Shown here piece by piece: positions 23,201 through 37,000 of a DNA stretch of 64,000 nucleotides. Within the stretch, counting starts at the first letter, position 1; each line of letters begins with the position of its first letter. Source of the stretch: Lepus europaeus (taxonomy: Eukaryota; Chordata; Mammalia; Lagomorpha; Leporidae); NCBI RefSeq assembly GCF_033115175.1, contig NC_084847.1:44005905-44069904 (forward strand), written 5' to 3'. The notes under the pieces were generated by a model that did not search any database, was not told the DNA's origin, and worked only from the letters and a program-made list of their open reading frames with translations. Made by a program: the position numbers and the translations under genes.

Positions 23201-25270
23201 CCAGGGCTGGGCCTCACTCCCGTAATTGCCCTGCAGGGTCAGGCCCTGCTCCCCGGAGCTATGGCCATGGTCACCCTCTAGGGACCCTCCTCCTTCTCTC
23301 CTCCTGGGGATCCAGGGCCAGTCCCAGCTCCCCTCATGAAGGGCCCTGGCCATGCTCGAGGGACAGACCACTCTCTCCTCCTTGCACTCCAGGGCCAGGC
23401 CAAGCTTCCTATAGGCAGGAACTTGGCCACCCCCTTAGGGCTGGGCCCCTGACCCTCTCCGTGCCTTGCTAGCAGGGCCCTGCTTCCCGCGTGCGCACCA
23501 CTAGCAACCCACCAGATGGGCCACACTCCTCTCCTTGCACACCAGGACTTGGGCCCAGCTATCGTTACTGCCCTCCAGGGCCTGGCCCCACTCCCCTCAC
23601 CACACTCCAAGGCCAGGCCCCGCTCCCTTCCTTGCCCGCCAGGGCCTGGGCCTGGGCCCCACACCAATCCTTGCCCTCCAGGGCCAGGCCTTTCTCCCCT
23701 CCTCACCCTCCAGGGACTGGGCCCATCTCCACACGCTGCCCTCCAGGGCCAACACCCACTTCCCTCAACACCCTATAGGGCCAGACCCTGCTCGACTCCT
23801 CGAGCTCCAGGGCCAGGCCCCAGTCTCCACACTGCCCTCCAGGGCCAGGCCCCAGTACCCTCCATGCCCTGCAGGGCCTGCTTCCCACACCAACACCCCT
23901 GCTCACCCTCGTGGACAAGGGCCCCACTCCAAGCCTCACCCTCAAGGGCCGGGCCCTGCTCCCCTGCTCGCCATCCAAGGTCAGGCCCCCTCTCCTCACC
24001 CTTCAGGGCCTGGGCACTGGCCCCCAGACTGCTCTCCAGGCTTTAGCCCCACTCCCTTCAAGGCCCTTCAGCTGCGAGACCCACACACCTCACCACCCTC
24101 CAGGGCCGGACACTGCTCCCCTCTTGGCTCTCCAGGTCCAGGGCCCCACACCCCTCCTCGCCCTCCAGGGCCTGGGCCCCACTCTGTTCAATGCCCTCCA
24201 GGTCCAGACCCCAGTGCCCTCAACGCCCTCGAGGGCCACACCCTGATCCCTTCTTGGCCCTTCAGGGCCTGAGCCCTGCTCCCCACGCTGTCCTCCAAGG
24301 CTGGAACCCACTCCAATGCCCTCGACCCGGCTCTCCTCCTCGCCCTCCAGGCCTTGGGCTCTGATCCACACGCGGCCCTCTAGGGCCTGGCCCCACTGCC
24401 CTCAACACCATCCAGGGCCAGACCCCACACCTCTGCTCGCCCTCCGGGGCCGGGCTCTTCTGCACTCCTTGGCCTCCAGGGCTGGGCCCAGCTCCACTTA
24501 TCCATGGCCTTGGCCAACCTCCAGGGCTGGGCCTCACTCCCGTACTGGCCCTGCAGGGTCAGGCCCTGCTCCCCGGAGCTATGGCCATGATCACCCTCTA
24601 GGGACAGGCCCCTCTCTCCTCCTGGGGATCCAGGGCCAGTCCCAGCTCCCCTCATGCAGGGCCCTGGCCATGCTCGAGGGACAGACCACTCTCTCCTCCT
24701 TGCACTCCAGGGCCAGGCCAATCTCCCCATAGGCAGGGCCCTTGCCAACCCCTTAGGGCTGGGCCCCTGACCCTCTCCGTGCCTTGCTAGCTGGGCCCTG
24801 CTTCCCGCGTGTGCACCACTAGCAACCCACCAGATGGGCCACACTCCTCTCCTTGCACACCAGGACCTGGGCCCGGCTTCTGATACTGCCCTTCTGGACC
24901 AGGCTCCACTCCCCTTACCACACTCCAAGTCCAGGCCCCACTCTCCTCCTCACCCTTCAGGGCCTGGGACCTGCCCCACATACTGCCCTCCAGGCTTGAG
25001 CCCCACTCCCCTCAAGGCTCTCCAGGTTCGAGACCCACTCACCTCACCATTCTCCAGGGCGGGCACTGCTCCCCTCTTGGCTGTCCAGGGCCTGGGCCCC
25101 GCACCCCTCCTTGCCCTCCAGGGCCTGGGTCGCTCTGTTCAATGCTCTCCAGGCAGGACCCCACTCTCCTCCTCTTCCTCCAGGCTTTGTGCTCCAGGGC
25201 TTGGGCACCGCTCCCCACACTGCCCTTCAAGGTCAGGCCCAGTTGCTCTCAACACCCTAGTATTAAAAGC
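20250..25270 (+). repeat. GC-rich minisatellite array with higher-order repeats
   Basis: About 5 kb built from variants of a 33-36 bp unit with the core ccctccagggcctgggcccc followed by ctcccctcctcg. A longer block (gtcaccctctagggacaggc ... cctctccgtgccttgctagc ... cacactcctctccttgcaca) recurs four times, with tccgtgccttgctagc at about 20371, 21935, 23458 and 24776. The higher-order periods are therefore 1564, 1523 and 1318 bp. The minus strand is rich in short G-runs. Several frames on both strands stay open for up to 300 codons because stop codons are absent from the unit; these are not regarded as genes. Confidence 0.93.
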
Positions 25271-25274
25271 AACA

Positions 25275-25590
25275 GGCCCTAGAGTGTGAGAAGCTTTTCC
25301 CTGGAGGGTGAAGAGGGTTGCAGGGACCAGCGCGGAGGGTGAGGATTGGATTGGGGCCTAGGCCCTGGAGGGTAAGGAGGGTTGTGGGGCCTGATTGGAG
25401 GGTGAGGTGGGGAGTGGGCCCAAGGCCTGGAGTGTGGTGAGGGGAGTGTGGTCTGGACCTAGAGGGAGGCCAGGGCCCTACCTCAGGGGAGCAGGGCCTG
25501 ACCCTGGAGGGCGAGGAGGGCAGTGGAGCCCAGCCCTGCTGGGTGGCTAGTGCCAGGCCGGAGGGGAGAAGAGCCCGGAGGAACTTTGTA
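25275..25590 (-). repeat. Inverted cap of the GC-rich minisatellite
   Basis: The same unit appears as its reverse complement (ggcctaggccctggagggta, gaccctggagggcgaggagg). The array changes strand at about 25262-25280, where 'ctagtattaaaagcaacagg' interrupts the pattern. Confidence 0.85.
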
Positions 25591-26766
25591 GCAATTTGAA
25601 AGGACAACTGCAGATTTTTTTTTTTAGTCATGACTCCTATTGATGGCTGGGGATTTCTGTCCCCTCCCCCTTGAATTTAGGCCCACCTTAGGAACTGCTT
25701 GACAATACAGTATGTCTCTCTCTCCCTCTCTGTGTGTGTGCGTGTGTGTGACTCTGCCTTTCAAATAAATATATAAATCTAAAAAAAGAAGCTCTTCGCT
25801 GGGTTGAATAGAATCCCTCCCTCACCCCTTACTCATGTCCACCCAGGCCCTCAGACTGATCTTATCTGGAAATAAATAAATACAATATGGTGTACGTTCC
25901 GCTACGTGGATCCCCAGGCCACATCACAAAGGTGGTAAAACACGACTTAGGCTAGAACTTCGAACCTCCTGGTAAGAAGTCCTGCCACCATAGGCAGCCC
26001 AGCCAGCAGCAGAGAGATGGCACAAGGAAGAGAGAGAGATGCCCACTGGTCCCCACAGCTGATGAGTGACACAGCAGCTGCTTTAACCCAAGCCCAGAGC
26101 TCTTCGCCAGCTGTCGATTACGTACACAGGGATGTCTTCAAGCTCCAGAAACCCACCACGGACCGAGAAGAGCCAGGGAGTCTAAGGCCTGGGGCACTGC
26201 TATCCGCATGCAGGCGCTGCCCTCTCCTGCATCTTTCACCGTGTCTTGAGTGGCGACCTCAGGTTCACCCCTGCACCCCTCCCTCCTCTCCCCGAGTGCC
26301 TCATTCTCCCGTGCTCGGTAGCTGCCTGTCCCTGGGAGCACAGGCCGGCCCCTCCATGTGGGTTTGCACTTGCAAGTCCCTCCCGTTGTTCAAACCTGTC
26401 ATGTGTATGTGCACAGCACTAACAGATTTGCATTTATGATCTAATTTCACCCCACCAGGAGACCTGTCATCCCTGTATCGTCTTCTCTGTGCAACCTGGC
26501 TCCTACTACCTCTCTGCCATGTTAGGGACAACCTTCTCCTCCCCCCGTCTCTGGTTCACACTCCCTCCTGTGCCCTCTGCCTGGAGCCTCCATGGTTCTC
26601 CATATTCCTTGTCCCAATCATCTGGACCACGCCAATCTATCTCTGGGGGTCTCTGTGTAAGTGTCACTGCCCCATAGAACATGCTGAGTGGCAAGCTGGA
26701 TCCTCCTGTGGCTGTGACAAGCTCCCTCCTGCTGTCTCCTTCATGTATTCTACCTTGTGTTTTGTT
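25591..26766. other. Unassigned DNA with a short SINE-tail remnant
   Basis: 25705-25790 looks like the TC-tract and tail of a C-repeat SINE (tctctctccctctctgtgtg ... tttcaaataaatatataaat). 25800-26060 resembles a decayed MaLR-type LTR, but this is weak. The rest is unassigned. A 140-codon frame at 26017-26439 has no recognisable domain. Confidence 0.35.
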
Positions 26767-27066
26767 CTTTTTATTTGACAGGTAGAGATATAGGCAGTGA
26801 GAGAGAGAGAGAAAGAGAGAGAGAGGGAGAGAGAGAGAGAAAGGTCTTCCTTCTATTGGTTCCCTCCCCAAATGGCCACTACTGCTGGTGCTGCACCAAT
26901 CTGAAGCCAGGAGCCAGGTGCTTCTTCTTGGTCTCCCATGAGGGTGCAGGAGCCCAAACACTTCCACTGCCTTCCTGGACCACAGCAGAGAGCTGGACTG
27001 GAAGAGGAGCAAATGGGACTAGAATCCGGCACCCATTTCGGATGCCGGCACTGCCATGGCACCGCC
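26767..27066 (-). mobile_element. C-repeat SINE, CSINE2-like
   Basis: Reverse orientation: tatttgacaggtagagatat, GA tract, body agctggactggaagaggagc, head complement 'gatgccggcactgccatggc'. Confidence 0.9.
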
Positions 27067-28024
27067 CTGTACCTTGTGTCTTGTAATGACTCTTTTCTTC
27101 GGCTGGACGGTAAGGTCCAGAAGGTGTCGTTTTTCTTTCTTCTTTACTCAGTTCTTCGTGCAGTACCTCGGTCGTGGTAATGACAGTCAGGCTCTAGCAG
27201 AAGCTCATGTCATATTAGTTAATGTATAATCAAGGCTACACCCCAGGCCCCAAAGTTCTCACCCATGGGTGTCTGTCTAGGCCCCACCCACTGATGCAGC
27301 CAGAAGCCACCAGGACACAACACCTCGAAGCACACGACTGCCTGCTGGGAGCAGCTGTTCCGCCCAGGTCCAGGGGACAATCTTGTGGTTGTACTAGAAG
27401 CATCAGGATGCAACCATTGTACAGCCTCCTAGGCAGCAGAAAGAGGAGGGCCTTAGAGATGCCCCTTTCCACCCACTCCCAGCCTGCCCAGGAAGGAGCC
27501 ACGGGAAGGGCACAGCACGGCACGTAAGTGCGGCAGCTCCAGAGTGGGCACTTAGGATGAAAGCCAGAACGGGAGGAACCATGGGAGCCCCCTCGTGGAG
27601 CTGCAAACCAGGCCCCTCCGTAGACACCTCCTGTCTCCTGACTCAGCCCCTTGGATGAGGATGAACGGTCGCTGAAGATACTTCCAGAGAATGTTGTGGT
27701 TGACAACTGAAACTGCTCTTTCGACCTCACAACAGAGGAACAACCCGGTAGCCAAGGGAAGGAGACTGGACAATGAGGGACACTCGCAGAGAGGAGGGAG
27801 AGCACACGGCTCTGGGAGACTGCCCAGCACCACTGGCTCACTTGACACTTTCGCATTGAGAAAAATAAAGCAGAGGAAAAGGGATAATATTGCAGGGAAC
27901 CGAACTTTTTATTCTGTAAGGGTAGTTCTAGAAAGGTCTCTGGACCTCAGACAATATCTGCTTTGATTTAGAAATATTGCTCATGGCTCGGTGAGGTCAG
28001 AACAGTGAGGGTTTGAGCATGAAG
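27067..28024. other. Unassigned non-coding stretch
   Basis: Moderately GC-rich. A 206-codon minus frame at 27236-27856 is open, but no domain, splice context or known family was recognised. Confidence 0.35.
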
Positions 28025-31000
28025 TGGCCTTTGTCCTTTGTCCTACAGCCTATGTCCTTTTACCTGTGGCCTATGTCCTGTATCCTGCGTCCTATGTCCT
28101 GTGTCCTGGGTTTGGCAGCCTGTGTCCTATACCCTGTAGCTGTGGCCTTTGTCCTGTGGCCACTGTGCTATATGCTGTGGTGACTTCCTGTGTCCTGTAG
28201 CCAGTGTCCTCGTCCTTTAGCCTGTTCACATAGCATGTAGTCTGTGTCTTGTACCCTTGTCCTGTGTTGTCCTGTGTCCTATGTTGTTTAGCCTTTGTCC
28301 TGTCTCCTGTAGCCTGTAACCTGTGTCCTGTAGCCTATGGATTATATCCTGTAGCCTGTAACCTGTCTCATGTAGTCTGTGTCCTGTGTTCGGTATTCTG
28401 TGTCCTATATCCTGTGTTCTGTGTCGTCGGGGCTATGTCCTGTTTCCTATAGCCTGTGGCTTATGTGCTGTAGCCTGCGCCCTGTGGTCCATGTCCTGTG
28501 TCTTGAGTCCTGTAGCCTGTGTCTTCTGTCCTGTGTCCTGGGACCTGTAGCCTTTGTATTGTGTCCAGTAGTCTGTGACATAAGTCACAGGACACAGGCT
28601 AAAGGACAGAGACCACAGGCTAAATGACATAGGACAAGGCTACAGGAAACAGAACACTGCCTACATGACACAGGACATGGACCACAGGACACAGGAGACA
28701 GGATATATGACACAGAATATGGAACACAGGACTCAGTCCAGACGACACAGGCTATAGGACACAGGTTGCAGGACACCGGAAATAGGCGACAAGCTACAGA
28801 ACACAGCACAGAGGACCCAGGAGACAGGATACAGACTACACAATCTAAAACACAGTCCGCAGGCCACAAGACAGTGGCTACAGGGTACAGACTACAGGAC
28901 ACTCTATCCTATAGCCAGTGTCCGGTGTCTTGTTCCCTCTGTCCTTCAGCCTGTGTCGTGAAGCCTGTGTCCTGTGTCATGTCACCTGCAGTCTGTATCC
29001 TTTCTTCTATAGGTCTATCCTGTGTCCCATAAGCCTTTGTCCTGGAGCCTCTGTCCTGTGTCCTGTGTCCTATGTTGTGTAGCCTGTGTCCTGTGTCTTG
29101 TAGCCTTTGGCCTATGTACACATCCTGTGTCCTGTGGCCTCTGTCCACTGGCTGGTGTTCTGTGTCCCCTAGTCTTGTCCTGTGGCATGTAGCCTGTGTC
29201 CTATTTCCTGTAGTCTGTATCCTTTAACTTGTGTCCTGTAATGTGCCCTGTGTCCTATGTTGTGTATCCTGTCCTATAGCCCATCTCCTGTAGCCTGTGG
29301 CCTAAGCCTTGCAGCCTTTGTCCTGTGTCCTGTATCCTGTGGCCTCTGTCCTATAGCCTGTTCCTGTGTTCTGTTTCCTGTGTGCTTCAGCCTGTGTCAT
29401 GTAGCCTGCGTCCTCTGTCTTGTAGCCTGTGGCCTCTGTACGCGTTGAGTATCCTGTGCCCCATGTCCTGAAGCCTCTATCCTGCATCCTGTGTCCTGTG
29501 TCCTATGTCTTGTATCCTGTGTTCTATATCCTGTGGCCTATAGTGTGTAACTTCTGTCCCATAGCCTGTGTTCTAGCCTGTGAACTGGGTTCTGTATTCT
29601 GTGTCCTATATCCTTTGTCCTGTATCCTGTGTCCCCTGTCCACTGGCCTATGCCCTGAATGCTGTAGCTTGTGTTCTATCTTGTGTAGCCTGTGTATTGT
29701 TGCCTGTGTGCTGTAGCCTGTGTCCATGTCCTCTACCCTGTGTGCTGTATTCTATGGAGTGTCTCCTATATCCTGTAGCTGTGGCATTTGTCGTCCGGCC
29801 AGACGGCTGTGTGCTGTGCCCTCTGTCCTATATCCTATATACTGTGCCCTCGTTCTTTGGCCTGTTAATGTGCCATGTATCCTGTTGCATGCAACCTGAG
29901 TCCTGTGTCCTGAGTCCTGCAGCCTATCCCTGTGTCCTGTAGCCTGTGTCCTGTGTCCTATGTTGTTTCGCCTTTGTCCTGTCTCCTGTAGCCTGTAACC
30001 TGTGTCCTGTAGCCTGTGGACTATATCCTGGAGCCTGGGTCCTGGGTCCCACAGCCTGTGTCCGGTGTTCTGTATTCTGTGTCCTCTATCCTGTGTCGTC
30101 TGGGCTATATCCTGTGTCCTGTAGCCTGTGGCCTGTGTGCTGTAGCCTGTGTCCTATGGCCTATGTCCTGTGTCTTTTGAGTCCTGTAGCCTGTGTCTTA
30201 TGTCCTGTGTCCTGGGTCCTGTAGCCTGTGAATTCTGTCTGCTAGTCTGTGACATAAGTCACAGGACACAGGCAACAGGACCCAGGACACAGGCTACAGG
30301 ACACAGGCTACAGGACACAGGACACAGGCCAGACGACACAGGACACAGGATATAGGACACAGAATATGGAACCCAGAACACAGGCTACAAGCTACAGGCT
30401 ACAGGACACAGCTCAGACAACACAGGACACAGGATAGAGGATACAGAATATGGAACCCAGGACACAGGATACAGGATACAGGCCACAGGACACAGGTTGC
30501 AAGACACAGACATAGGTGACAAGCTACAGGACACAGGAGAGAGGCCACAGCACACAGGCTATAGGACACTCTATCCTATAGCCAGTGTCCGGTGTCTTAT
30601 TCCCTCTTTCCTTCAGCCTGTGTCGTGTAGCCTGTGTCCTGTGTCGTGTAGCCTGCGGCCTGTATCCTTTGTTCCATCAGTCTGTCCTGTGTCCCATAGC
30701 GTGTGTCCTGGAGCCTCTGTCCTGTGTCCACTGTTGTGTAGCCTGTGTCCTGTGTCTTGTAGCCTGTGGCCATGTACGCAACCTGTGTCTTATGTCCTCT
30801 AGCTGGTGTCCTGGGTCCCCTAGCCTGTGTCCTGGAGCCTCTGTCCTGTGTCCTCTAGTCTTTGTCCTAGGGCTGGTTTCCTATTTCCTGTAGTCTGTGT
30901 CCTGTGTCCTGAAGCCCACTTCTTCTAGCCTGTGGACAAGTGTCCTGTAGCCTGTGTCCTGGAGCCTGTTCTCTGAGCTCTGGGGCCTAGGTCCTGTGGC

Positions 31001-34000
31001 CTGTGTAACCTATGTCCTGTGGCTCTTATCCTATGTCATGTATCCTATGTCCTGTGGCCTATATCCTGTAGCATGTGTCCTTTGTCCTCCATTCTTTCTC
31101 CTGTGTCCTGTAGCCTGTGGACTTTGCACTGCTTCCTTTGTCCTGTGTCCTGTGGCCTCTGTCTTGCGTCCTGTGTCCTGTGTCCTATGTCTTGTATCCT
31201 GTGTTCTGTTGCCTGTGGCCTGTAGCGTGTAACCTATGTCCCGTAGCCTGTGTTCTAGCCTGTGTCCTGTGTTCTGTATTCTGTGTCCTCTATCCTGTGT
31301 CCTGTGTCGTCTGGGCTATATCCTGTGTCCTGTAGCCTGTGTCCTGTGTTCTGTATTCTGTGTCCTTTATCCTGTGGCCTGTGTTGTCTGGGCTATATCC
31401 TGTGTCCTGTAGCCTGTGGCCTGTGTGCTGTAGCCCGTGTCCTGTGTCCTATGACCTGTGTCTTTTGAGTCCTGTAGCCTGTGTCTTATGTCCTGTGTCC
31501 TGGGTCCTGTAGCCTGTGTATTCTGTCTGCTAGTCTGTGACATAAGTCACAGGACACAGGCTACAAGACCGAAGCCAAAGGCTACAGGACACAGGACACA
31601 GGCTACAGGACACAGGACATAGCCCAGACGACACAGGATATGGAACCCAGGACACAGGCTACAGGACACAGGTTGCAGGACACAGACATAGGTGACAAGC
31701 TACAGTACACAGGAGAGAAGCTACAGCACACAGGCTACAGGACAATCTATCCTATAGCCAGTGTTCGGTGTCTTGTTCCCTCTTTCCTTCAGCCTGTGTC
31801 ATGTAGCCTGTGTCCTCTGTCGTGTAGCCTGCAGCCTGTATCATTTGTTCCGTCGGTCTGTCCTGTGTCCCATAGCCTGTGTCCTGGAGCCTCTGTCCTA
31901 TGTCCTATGTTGTTTAGCCTTTGTCCTGTCTCCTGTAGCCTATAACCTGTGTCCTGTAGCCTGTGGACTATATCCTGGAGCCTGGGTCCTGGGTCCCGCA
32001 GCCTGTGTCCTGTGTTCTGTATTCTGTGTCCTCTATCCTGTGTCCTGTGTCGTCTGGGCTATATCCTGTGTCCTGTAGCCTGTGTCCTGTGTTCTGTATT
32101 CTGTGTCCTTTATCCTGTGGCCTGTGTTGTCTGGGCTATATCCTGTGTCCTGTAGCCTGTGGCCTGTGTGCTGTAGCCCGTGTCCTGTGGCCTATGTCCT
32201 GTGTCTTTTGAGTCCTGTAGCCTGTGTCTTATGTCCTGTGTCCTGGGTCCTGTAGCCTGTGTATTCTGTCTGCTAGTCTGTGACATAAGTCACAGGACAC
32301 AGGCTACAGGACTGAGGCCAAAGGCTACAGGACACAGGACACAGGTTTCAGGACACAGGACACAGGACATAGCCCAGACGACACAGGACACAGGATAGAC
32401 GACACAACCCTAACCCAGGACACAGGCTACAGGACACAGACATAGGTGACAAGCTACAGGACACAGGAGAGAGGCTACAGCACACAGGCTACAGGACACT
32501 CTATCCTATAGCCAGTGTCCCGTGTCTTGTTCCCTCTTTCCTTCAGCCTGTGTCGTATAGCCTGTGTCCTGTGTCGTGTAGCCTGCGGCCTGTATCCTTT
32601 GTTCCGTCGGTCTGTCCTGTGTCCCATAGCCTGTGTCCTGGAGCCTCTGTCCTGTGTCCTGTGTCCTATATTGTTTAGCCTTTGTCCTGTCTCCTGTAGC
32701 CTATAACCTGTGTCCTGTAGCCTGTGGACTATATCCTGGAGCCTGGGTCCTGGGTCCCACAGCCTGTGTCCTGTGTTCTGTATGCTGTGTCTTCTAACCT
32801 GTGTCCTGTGTCGTCTGGGCTATGTCCTGTGTCCTGTAGCCTGTGGCCTGTGTGCTGTAGCCTGTGTCCTCTATCCTGTGTTGTCTGGGCTATATCCTGT
32901 GTCCTGTAGCCTGTGGCCTGTGTGCTGTAGCCCGTGTCCTGTGGCCTATGTCCTGTGTCTTTTGAGTCCTGTAGCCTGTGTCTTATGTCCTGTGTCCTGG
33001 GTCCTGTAGCCTGTGTATTCTGTCTGCTAGTCTGTGACATAAGTCACAGGACACAGGCTACAGGACTGAGGCCAAAGGCTACAGGACACAGGACACAGGC
33101 TACAGGACATAGGACACAGCACATAGCCCAGACGACAGAGGACACAGGATAGAGGACACAGGATATGCAACCCAGGACACAGGCTACAGGACACAGGACA
33201 CAGGCTACAGGACACAGGACACAGGAGAGAGGCTACAGCACACAGGCTACAGGACACTCTATCCTATAGCCAGTGTCCGGTGTCTTGTTCCCTCTTTCTT
33301 TCAGCCTGTGTCGTGTAGCCTGTGTCCTGTGTCGTGTAGCCTGCGGCCTGTACCTTTGTTCCGTCGGTCTGTCCTGTGTCCCATAGCCTGTGTCCTGGAG
33401 CCTCTGTCCTGTGTCCTCTGTTGTGTAGCCTGTGTCCAGTGTCTTGTAGCCTGTGGCCATGTACGTAACCTGTGTCCTGTGTCCTCTGTCCTCTAGCGGG
33501 TGTCCTGGGTCCCCTAGCCTTTGTCCTGTGTCCTGAGCCTGTGGCCTCTAGTCTTTGTCCTAGGGCTGGTTTCCTATTTCCTGAAGTCTGTGTCCTGTGT
33601 CCTGAAGCCCATTTCTTGTAGCCTGTGGACAATGTCCTGTAGCCTGTGTCCTGTGTCCTGGAGCCTGTTCTCTGAGCTCTGGGGCCTAGGTCCTGTGGCC
33701 TGTGTCCTATGTCCTGTGGCTCTTATCCTATGTCGTGTAACCTATGTCCTGTGGCCTATATCCAGTAGCATGTGTCCTTTGTCCTCAATTTTTTCTCCTG
33801 TGTCCTGTAGCCTGTGGCCTTTGCCCTGCAGCCTTTGTCCTGCATCCTCTGGCCTCCATCCTATAGCTAGTGTCCTGGGTCTTCTTCCCTCTTTCCTTCA
33901 GTCTGTTTCGGGTAGCCTGTGTCCTGTGTCATGTAGTCTGTGTCGTGTAGCCTGTGTCCTGTAGCCTGTGTCCTGCAGCCTGTGTCCTGTAGCCTGTGTC

Positions 34001-37000
34001 CTTTAACCAGTGTCCTGTAATCTGTGCCCTGTGTCATATGCTGTGTATCCTGTGTCTTGTAGCCTGTCTTCGGTAGCCTGTGGCCTATGCCGTGCAGCCT
34101 TTGTCCTGTGTCCTGTGGCCTCTGTCCTATAGCCTGTGTATGCATCGAGTATCGTGTGGCCTGTGGCCTGTAGCCTCTGTCTTGCGTCCTGTGTCCTGTG
34201 TCCTATGTCTTGTATCCTGTGTTCTGTTGCCTGTGGCCTGTAGCGTGTAACCTATGTCCCGTAGCCTGTGTTCTAGCCTGTGTCCTGGGTTCTGTATTCT
34301 GTGTCCTATAGCCTGTGTCCTGTGTCGGCTGGGCTATGTCCTGTGTCCTGTAGCCTGTGTCCTGTGTTCTGTATTCTGTGTCCTTTATCCTGTGGCCTGT
34401 GTTGTCTGGGCTATATCCTGTGTCCTGTAGCCTGTGGCCTGTGTGCTGTAGCCCGTGTCCTGTGTCCTATGACCTGTGTCTTTTGAGTCCTGTAGCCTGT
34501 GTCTTATGTCCTGTGTCCTGGGTCCTGTAGCCTGTGTATTCTGTCTGCTAGTCTGTGACATAAGTCACAGGACACAGGCTACAAGACCGAAGCCAAAGGC
34601 TACAGGACACAGGACACAGGCTACAGGACACAGGACATAGCCCAGACGACACAGGATAGAGGATACAGGATATGGAACCCAGGACACAGGCTACAGGACA
34701 CAGGTTGCAGGACACAGACATAGGTGACAAGCTACAGTACACAGGAGAGAAGCTACAGCACACAGGCTACAGGACAATCTATCCTATAGCCAGTGTTCGG
34801 TGTCTTGTTCCCTCTTTCCTTCAGCCTGTGTCATGTAGCCTGTGTCCTCTGTCGTGTAGCCTGCAGCCTGTATCATTTGTTCCGTCTGTCTGTCCTGTGT
34901 CCCATAGCCTGTGTCCTGGAGCCTCTGTCCTATGTCCTATGTTGTTTAGCCTTTGTCCTGTCTCCTGTAGCCTATAACCTGTGTCCTGTAGCCTGTGGAC
35001 TATATCCTGGAGCCTGGGTCCTGGGTCCCGCAGCCTGTGTCCTGTGTTCTGTATTCTGTGTCCTCTATCCTGTGTCCTGTGTCGTCTGGGCTATATCCTG
35101 TGTCCTGTAGCCTGTGTCCTGTGTTCTGTATTCTGTGTCCTTTATCCTGTGGCCTGTGTTGTCTGGGCTATATCCTGTGTCCTGTAGCCTGTGGCCTGTG
35201 TGCTGTAGCCCGTGTCCTGTGGCCTATGTCCTGTGTCTTTTGAGTCCTGTAGCCTGTGTCTTATGTCCTGTGTCCTGGGTCCTGTAGCCTGTGTATTCTG
35301 TCTGCTAGTCTGTGACATAAGTCACAGGACACAGGCTACAGGACTGAGGCCAAAGGCTACAGGACACAGGACACAGGTTTCAGGACACAGGACACAGGAC
35401 ATAGCCCAGACGACACAGGACACAGGATAGACGACACAACCCTAACCCAGGACACAGGCTACAGGACACAGACATAGGTGACAAGCTACAGGACACAGGA
35501 GAGAGGCTACAGCACACAGGCTACAGGACACTCTATCCTATAGCCAGTGTCCCGTGTCTTGTTCCCTCTTTCCTTCAGCCTGTGTCGTATAGCCTGTGTC
35601 CTGTGTCGTGTAGCCTGCGGCCTGTATCCTTTGTTCCGTCGGTCTGTCCTGTGTCCCATAGCCTGTGTCCTGGAGCCTCTGTCCTGTGTCCTGTGTCCTA
35701 TATTGTTTAGCCTTTGTCCTGTCTCCTGTAGCCTATAACCTGTGTCCTGTAGCCTGTGGACTATATCCTGGAGCCTGGGTCCTGGGTCCCACAGCCTGTG
35801 TCCTGTGTTCTGTATGCTGTGTCTTCTAACCTGTGTCCTGTGTCGTCTGGGCTATGTCCTGTGTCCTGTAGCCTGTGGCCTGTGTGCTGTAGCCTGTGTC
35901 CTCTATCCTGTGTTGTCTGGGCTATATCCTGTGTCCTGTAGCCTGTGGCCTGTGTGCTGTAGCCCGTGTCCTGTGGCCTATGTCCTGTGTCTTTTGAGTC
36001 CTGTAGCCTGTGTCTTATGTCCTGTGTCCTGGGTCCTGTAGCCTGTGTATTCTGTCTGCTAGTCTGTGACATAAGTCACAGGACACAGGCTACAGGACTG
36101 AGGCCAAAGGCTACAGGACACAGGACACAGGCTACAGGACACAGCACATAGCCCAGACGACAGAGGACACAGGATAGAGGACACAGGATATGCAACCCAG
36201 GACACAGGCTACAGGACACAGGACACAGGCTACAGGACACAGGACACAGGAGAGAGGCTACAGCACACAGGCTACAGGACACTCTATCCTATAGCCAGTG
36301 TCCGGTGTCTTGTTCCCTCTTTCTTTCAGCCTGTGTCGTGTAGCCTGTGTCCTGTGTCGTGTAGCCTGCGGCCTGTACCTTTGTTCCGTCGGTCTGTCCT
36401 GTGTCCCATAGCCTGTGTCCTGGAGCCTCTGTCCTGTGTCCTCTGTTGTGTAGCCTGTGTCCAGTGTCTTGTAGCCTGTGGCCATGTACGTAACCTGTGT
36501 CCTGTGTCCTCTGTCCTCTAGCGGGTGTCCTGGGTCCCCTAGCCTTTGTCCTGTGTCCTGAGCCTGTGGCCTCTAGTCTTTGTCCTAGGGCTGGTTTCCT
36601 ATTTCCTGAAGTCTGTGTCCTGTGTCCTGAAGCCCATTTCTTGTAGCCTGTGGACAATGTCCTGTAGCCTGTGTCCTGTGTCCTGGAGCCTGTTCTCTGA
36701 GCTCTGGGGCCTAGGTCCTGTGGCCTGTGTCCTATGTCCTGTGGCTCTTATCCTATGTCGTGTAACCTATGTCCTGTGGCCTATATCCAGTAGCATGTGT
36801 CCTTTGTCCTCAATTTTTTCTCCTGTGTCCTGTAGCCTGTGGCCTTTGCCCTGCAGCCTTTGTCCTGCATCCTCTGGCCTCCATCCTATAGCTAGTGTCC
36901 TGGGTCTTCTTCCCTCTTTCCTTCAGTCTGTTTCGGGTAGCCTGTGTCCTGTGTCATGTAGTCTGTGTCGTGTAGCCTGTGTCCTGTAGCCTGTGTCCTG

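Noticed and set aside
20117..25230. Long proline-rich or glycine-rich frames up to 315 codons in the GC-rich array
   Set aside because: Frames are open simultaneously on both strands because the unit contains almost no stop triplets. Composition follows the DNA repeat, not a protein family.
32408..32417. Telomere-like CCCTAACCC inside the array (also at about 35440)
   Set aside because: A single short match per 3 kb copy, duplicated with the block; no tandem TTAGGG run, so no evidence of an interstitial telomere.
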